The notes under the pieces are model-generated. The model was given only the letters and a program-made list of their open reading frames with translations. It did no database searches and was not told where the DNA came from. 7,353 nt of DNA, from positions 23,192-30,544 of the forward strand of contig NYVQ01000038.1 of the NCBI GenBank assembly GCA_002684695.1, read 5' to 3'. This stretch comes from SAR116 cluster bacterium (lineage in GTDB: Bacteria > Pseudomonadota > Alphaproteobacteria > Puniceispirillales > GCA-002684695). Of the stretch, positions 5,288 to 7,353 are shown one piece after another. The translations under genes were made by a program, and so were the position numbers. Within the stretch, counting starts at the first letter, position 1. Each line of letters begins with the position of its first letter.

Positions 5288-6792
5288 TATATTATAAGAA
5301 CTATAATAAGTACAGTTATAAAAGCAAATAAAAAAACTTTAAAAGACTTTGATAATGTAGTGACATTGTCTTCATTTTTATGATCTAAAATTAAATCTAT
5401 CTTGTATATTAACTCAGGTAATTTTTTACTAGTCATTTTAAGGTCCATATAAACTTCTTCAACAAACTTCTTTTTCAAGTCATTTGACGACAGCCAATCA
5501 TTAACTAACGGTTTTGACATAACCCACATATCTGTTTCTGGATTTAATTGTCTGCCAATTCCTTCTGCCATTACCATCGTTTTTTGTAAAAGTAAAAATT
5601 GAGGCTGTATTTTAAGTCTCCATTTGCTAGCAAGACCAAATAATTCTCCTAACAAGGTGCCCAAGGATATTTGACCAAGCTTTTTATTTAATATTGGAGT
5701 AGAAAGCGATCTAATCTCTTGAGCAAAAGCCTCAATTGAAGAACCAGTAGGTAATATCCCTTTATCAGAATGTAGTTGAGCAACTTTAAGAAAATCATGT
5801 TCAAGGATAGATTTCAATAATTTTGCAAGAAAAATCCTATCTGAAACTTGGAGTCTACCCATTATTCCAAAATCCACAGGGGCAATTTTTCCATCAGGTA
5901 AAATAAAAACATTTCCAGGGTGCATATCAGCATGAAAAAAACCATCACGGAAAACTTGCAAAAAGAATGCTTCCGCAGAATTTTTAGTGATGGTTTCTAT
6001 TTTCTGATTGCTAGCTCTTAAAATGTCTAAATCATTTATTTTAGTACCGTCAACCCATGAGCTTACAAGAATTCTTTTTGTAGAATAAGACCAATAAATT
6101 TTTGGCACCAAAAACCTTTCATCATCACTAAAATTTTCCTCTAATTCGTTGGCAGCTGCAGCTTCTAACCTTAAATCCATTTCATTTCTGGTCAAATCTT
6201 CAAATACATCCACCGCTTTAGGTAGCCTTAAAAACAAAATTTCTTTGTCTAAAGAACTTAAAAAGTTTGCGCACCATTTAAAGAATCTTAAATCACTAAA
6301 AATAGCTTTCTCAATACCTGGACGTAGAATTTTGATTGCAACTGTTTCATTTTCAAATGTCATGCCCTTATGAACCTGAGAGATTGATGCAGCAGCAATT
6401 GGTGTTTCATCAAATGACTTAAAAACTTCATTTATGTCTTTTCCAGTTTCATTTTTTATAGATTTTTTAACTTTTTCAAAAGAAAAAGGTTCCATTCTAT
6501 CATGTAGTTGAGCCAATTCATTTGCTAAATCAACACCAATAATATCTGGTCTTGTTGCAAGTGCCTGCCCTAATTTTACAAAAGCAGGTCCTAAATCTTC
6601 TAAAATTCTCACTAATGTAGGCCCAATAGTTTCATTAGAAATATCTTTTCCTATAAAGAAATTAAATATATTTAAAAAAAACAAAAACCTAGGGGGAACC
6701 AAATTACTATTAGAAACTTTATAAAGTATTCCCTTTCTGCTAAGAATATAGACAATTTTTAAAGCTCTTAAAAAATGAAAAAAATTGCTCAT
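5287..6792 (-). CDS. ubiB: UbiB, ABC1/ADCK-type atypical kinase-like ATPase for ubiquinone synthesis
   Basis: UbiB is a membrane-associated member of the ABC1/ADCK (UbiB) protein-kinase-like family. It is needed for ubiquinone synthesis and is thought to use ATPase activity to help extract or organise lipid intermediates. The 501-residue protein has the family signature KLGQ (73-76) in AFVKLGQALATRPD, and the Ala-rich loop AAASISQVH (133-141) replacing the Gly-rich loop of ordinary kinases. It also has the nucleotide-binding Lys154 (VAIKILRPG), NEMDLRLEA (203-211), the catalytic-loop HADMHPGN (287-294) and metal-binding DFG (307-309). One hydrophobic helix closes the protein (about 484-501), where E. 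coli UbiB has two, so the C-terminal anchor seems shorter. It starts 3 bases after the ubiE stop, indicating co-transcription and coupling. Its stop codon touches the inverted repeat upstream of coaBC. The call is very secure. Confidence 0.96.
   Translation of the reverse strand: MSNFFHFLRALKIVYILSRKGILYKVSNSNLVPPRFLFFLNIFNFFIGKDISNETIGPTLVRILEDLGPAFVKLGQALATRPDIIGVDLANELAQLHDRMEPFSFEKVKKSIKNETGKDINEVFKSFDETPIAAASISQVHKGMTFENETVAIKILRPGIEKAIFSDLRFFKWCANFLSSLDKEILFLRLPKAVDVFEDLTRNEMDLRLEAAAANELEENFSDDERFLVPKIYWSYSTKRILVSSWVDGTKINDLDILRASNQKIETITKNSAEAFFLQVFRDGFFHADMHPGNVFILPDGKIAPVDFGIMGRLQVSDRIFLAKLLKSILEHDFLKVAQLHSDKGILPTGSSIEAFAQEIRSLSTPILNKKLGQISLGTLLGELFGLASKWRLKIQPQFLLLQKTMVMAEGIGRQLNPETDMWVMSKPLVNDWLSSNDLKKKFVEEVYMDLKMTSKKLPELIYKIDLILDHKNEDNVTTLSKSFKVFLFAFITVLIIVLII
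5291..5296 (-). promoter_or_regulatory. Candidate -10 element of an internal coaBC promoter
   Basis: The minus strand reads TATAAT at 5296-5291, an exact consensus -10 hexamer inside the last codons of ubiB. Transcription would start near 5284, within the inverted repeat at 5271-5287, which fits repression by a protein bound there. The -35 region is poor: only TTATAA-like sequence at 19-base spacing. The match may be chance in AT-rich DNA that also encodes an Ile/Leu-rich membrane segment. Confidence 0.35.
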
Positions 6793-6795
6793 GTA

Positions 6796-7353
6796 TTATA
6801 TTTTCCATCCAGAATGTATTGCAGCTATACCACCCGATAAATTTCTAAATTTCACAAATTTAAATCTAGATGAACTTATTAAAGATGCTAATTCATCTTG
6901 ACTTGGGAATCTTTTTATTGATTCAACCAAATACTCATAATTAGTTTTCTGACCAGAAATTTTATCGCCAAGTTTCGGTATTACATTTGCTGACCAAAGT
7001 TGGTATAAGCTATCTAAAAAAGGTATTGTAACTTTTGAGAATTCAAGACACATGAACCTACCCCCAGGCTTAAGCACTCTAAATATTTCATTTAAAGCAA
7101 GAGACTTATCAGAGACATTTCTTAATCCAAATGAAATAGAAACTATGTCAAAATTATTATCATTGAAAGGAAGCCTCTCACCATTACTTGCTAACCAAAA
7201 TATTTTTTCATCAAAATTTTTTGACACCTGTTTATTTTTTCCTACGGAAAGCATTTTGAAATTAAGGTCAGCGATTGTTACTTTCCCACCACCTCTTTTC
7301 AAATAAATTAAGCCTATATCTCCAGTTCCACCTGCCAAATCAAGTAAATGATG
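6796..7353 (-). CDS. ubiE: UbiE, demethylmenaquinone/2-methoxy-6-polyprenyl-1,4-benzoquinol C-methyltransferase (5' end outside window)
   Basis: UbiE is an S-adenosylmethionine-dependent C-methyltransferase of ubiquinone (and, where present, menaquinone) synthesis. The frame is open to the window's right edge, so these are the last 185 residues of a protein normally near 250. The visible part starts HHLLDLAGGTGD, which is SAM motif I (DxAGGTGD). It continues with VTIADLNFKML (second strand acidic loop), LPFNDNNFDIVSISFGLRNV, and RVLKPGGRFMCLEFS, which matches the second UbiE family signature. The C-terminal blocks NYEYLVESIKRFP, FRNLSGGIAAIHSGWKI are almost diagnostic of UbiE. The first UbiE signature and the true start lie beyond the edge; a TTG at 7338-7336 inside motif I is a Leu codon, not a start. 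It is the first visible gene of the minus-strand run, with ubiB 3 bases downstream. Confidence 0.96.
   Translation of the reverse strand, partial: HHLLDLAGGTGDIGLIYLKRGGGKVTIADLNFKMLSVGKNKQVSKNFDEKIFWLASNGERLPFNDNNFDIVSISFGLRNVSDKSLALNEIFRVLKPGGRFMCLEFSKVTIPFLDSLYQLWSANVIPKLGDKISGQKTNYEYLVESIKRFPSQDELASLISSSRFKFVKFRNLSGGIAAIHSGWKI

Overview
This is a strongly AT-rich, gene-dense piece of bacterial chromosome. The order ubiE-ubiB-coaBC-dut-(MoeB/ThiF-like), the SH3-like secreted protein next to a divergent glyoxylate reductase, and the protein sequences themselves all point to an alphaproteobacterium. Low GC and tight spacing suggest a streamlined, perhaps marine, lineage; that last step is inference. 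Nothing looks mobile: there is no IS, tRNA, rRNA, CRISPR array or phage gene.

Layout, left to right. Bases 1-1020 (+) are the 3' part of katG (catalase-peroxidase), truncated by the window edge. It converges, after 21 bases, on a minus-strand gene for an exported two-repeat SH3-like protein (1042-1566). A short AT-only spacer separates that gene from a divergent D-2-hydroxyacid dehydrogenase of the glyoxylate/hydroxypyruvate reductase type (about 1654-2646, +). The conserved N-terminus of this gene has no ATG, GTG or TTG start. It converges, with a 4-base gap, on a long minus-strand run, read right to left: ubiE (partial, 7353-6796), ubiB (6792-5287), coaBC (5256-3847), dut (3881-3420) and a MoeB/ThiF-family E1-like enzyme (3454-2651). 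Gaps are 3 and 30 bases and the last two joints overlap, so this looks like one operon.

The operon combines ubiquinone synthesis (UbiE methyltransferase, UbiB ATPase-like factor), coenzyme A synthesis (CoaBC), dUTP removal (Dut) and activation of a sulfur-carrier protein (MoeB/ThiF-like). These are housekeeping roles.

The most interesting signal is in coaBC. The protein carries about 55 extra N-terminal residues that read as a Cro/YdaS-type helix-turn-helix DNA-binding domain, fused by a short linker to complete CoaC and CoaB domains. Just upstream, in the only real gap of the operon, lies a perfect 7-3-7 inverted repeat (GTTCACAAAATGTGAAC, 5271-5287). It sits where transcription from a consensus TATAAT -10 element (5296-5291, minus) would begin. 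Together these suggest a CoA-synthesis enzyme that may bind its own promoter and repress coaBC-dut-thiF, analogous to NadR, BirA or PutA. The DNA and protein motifs are seen directly; the regulatory circuit is inference.
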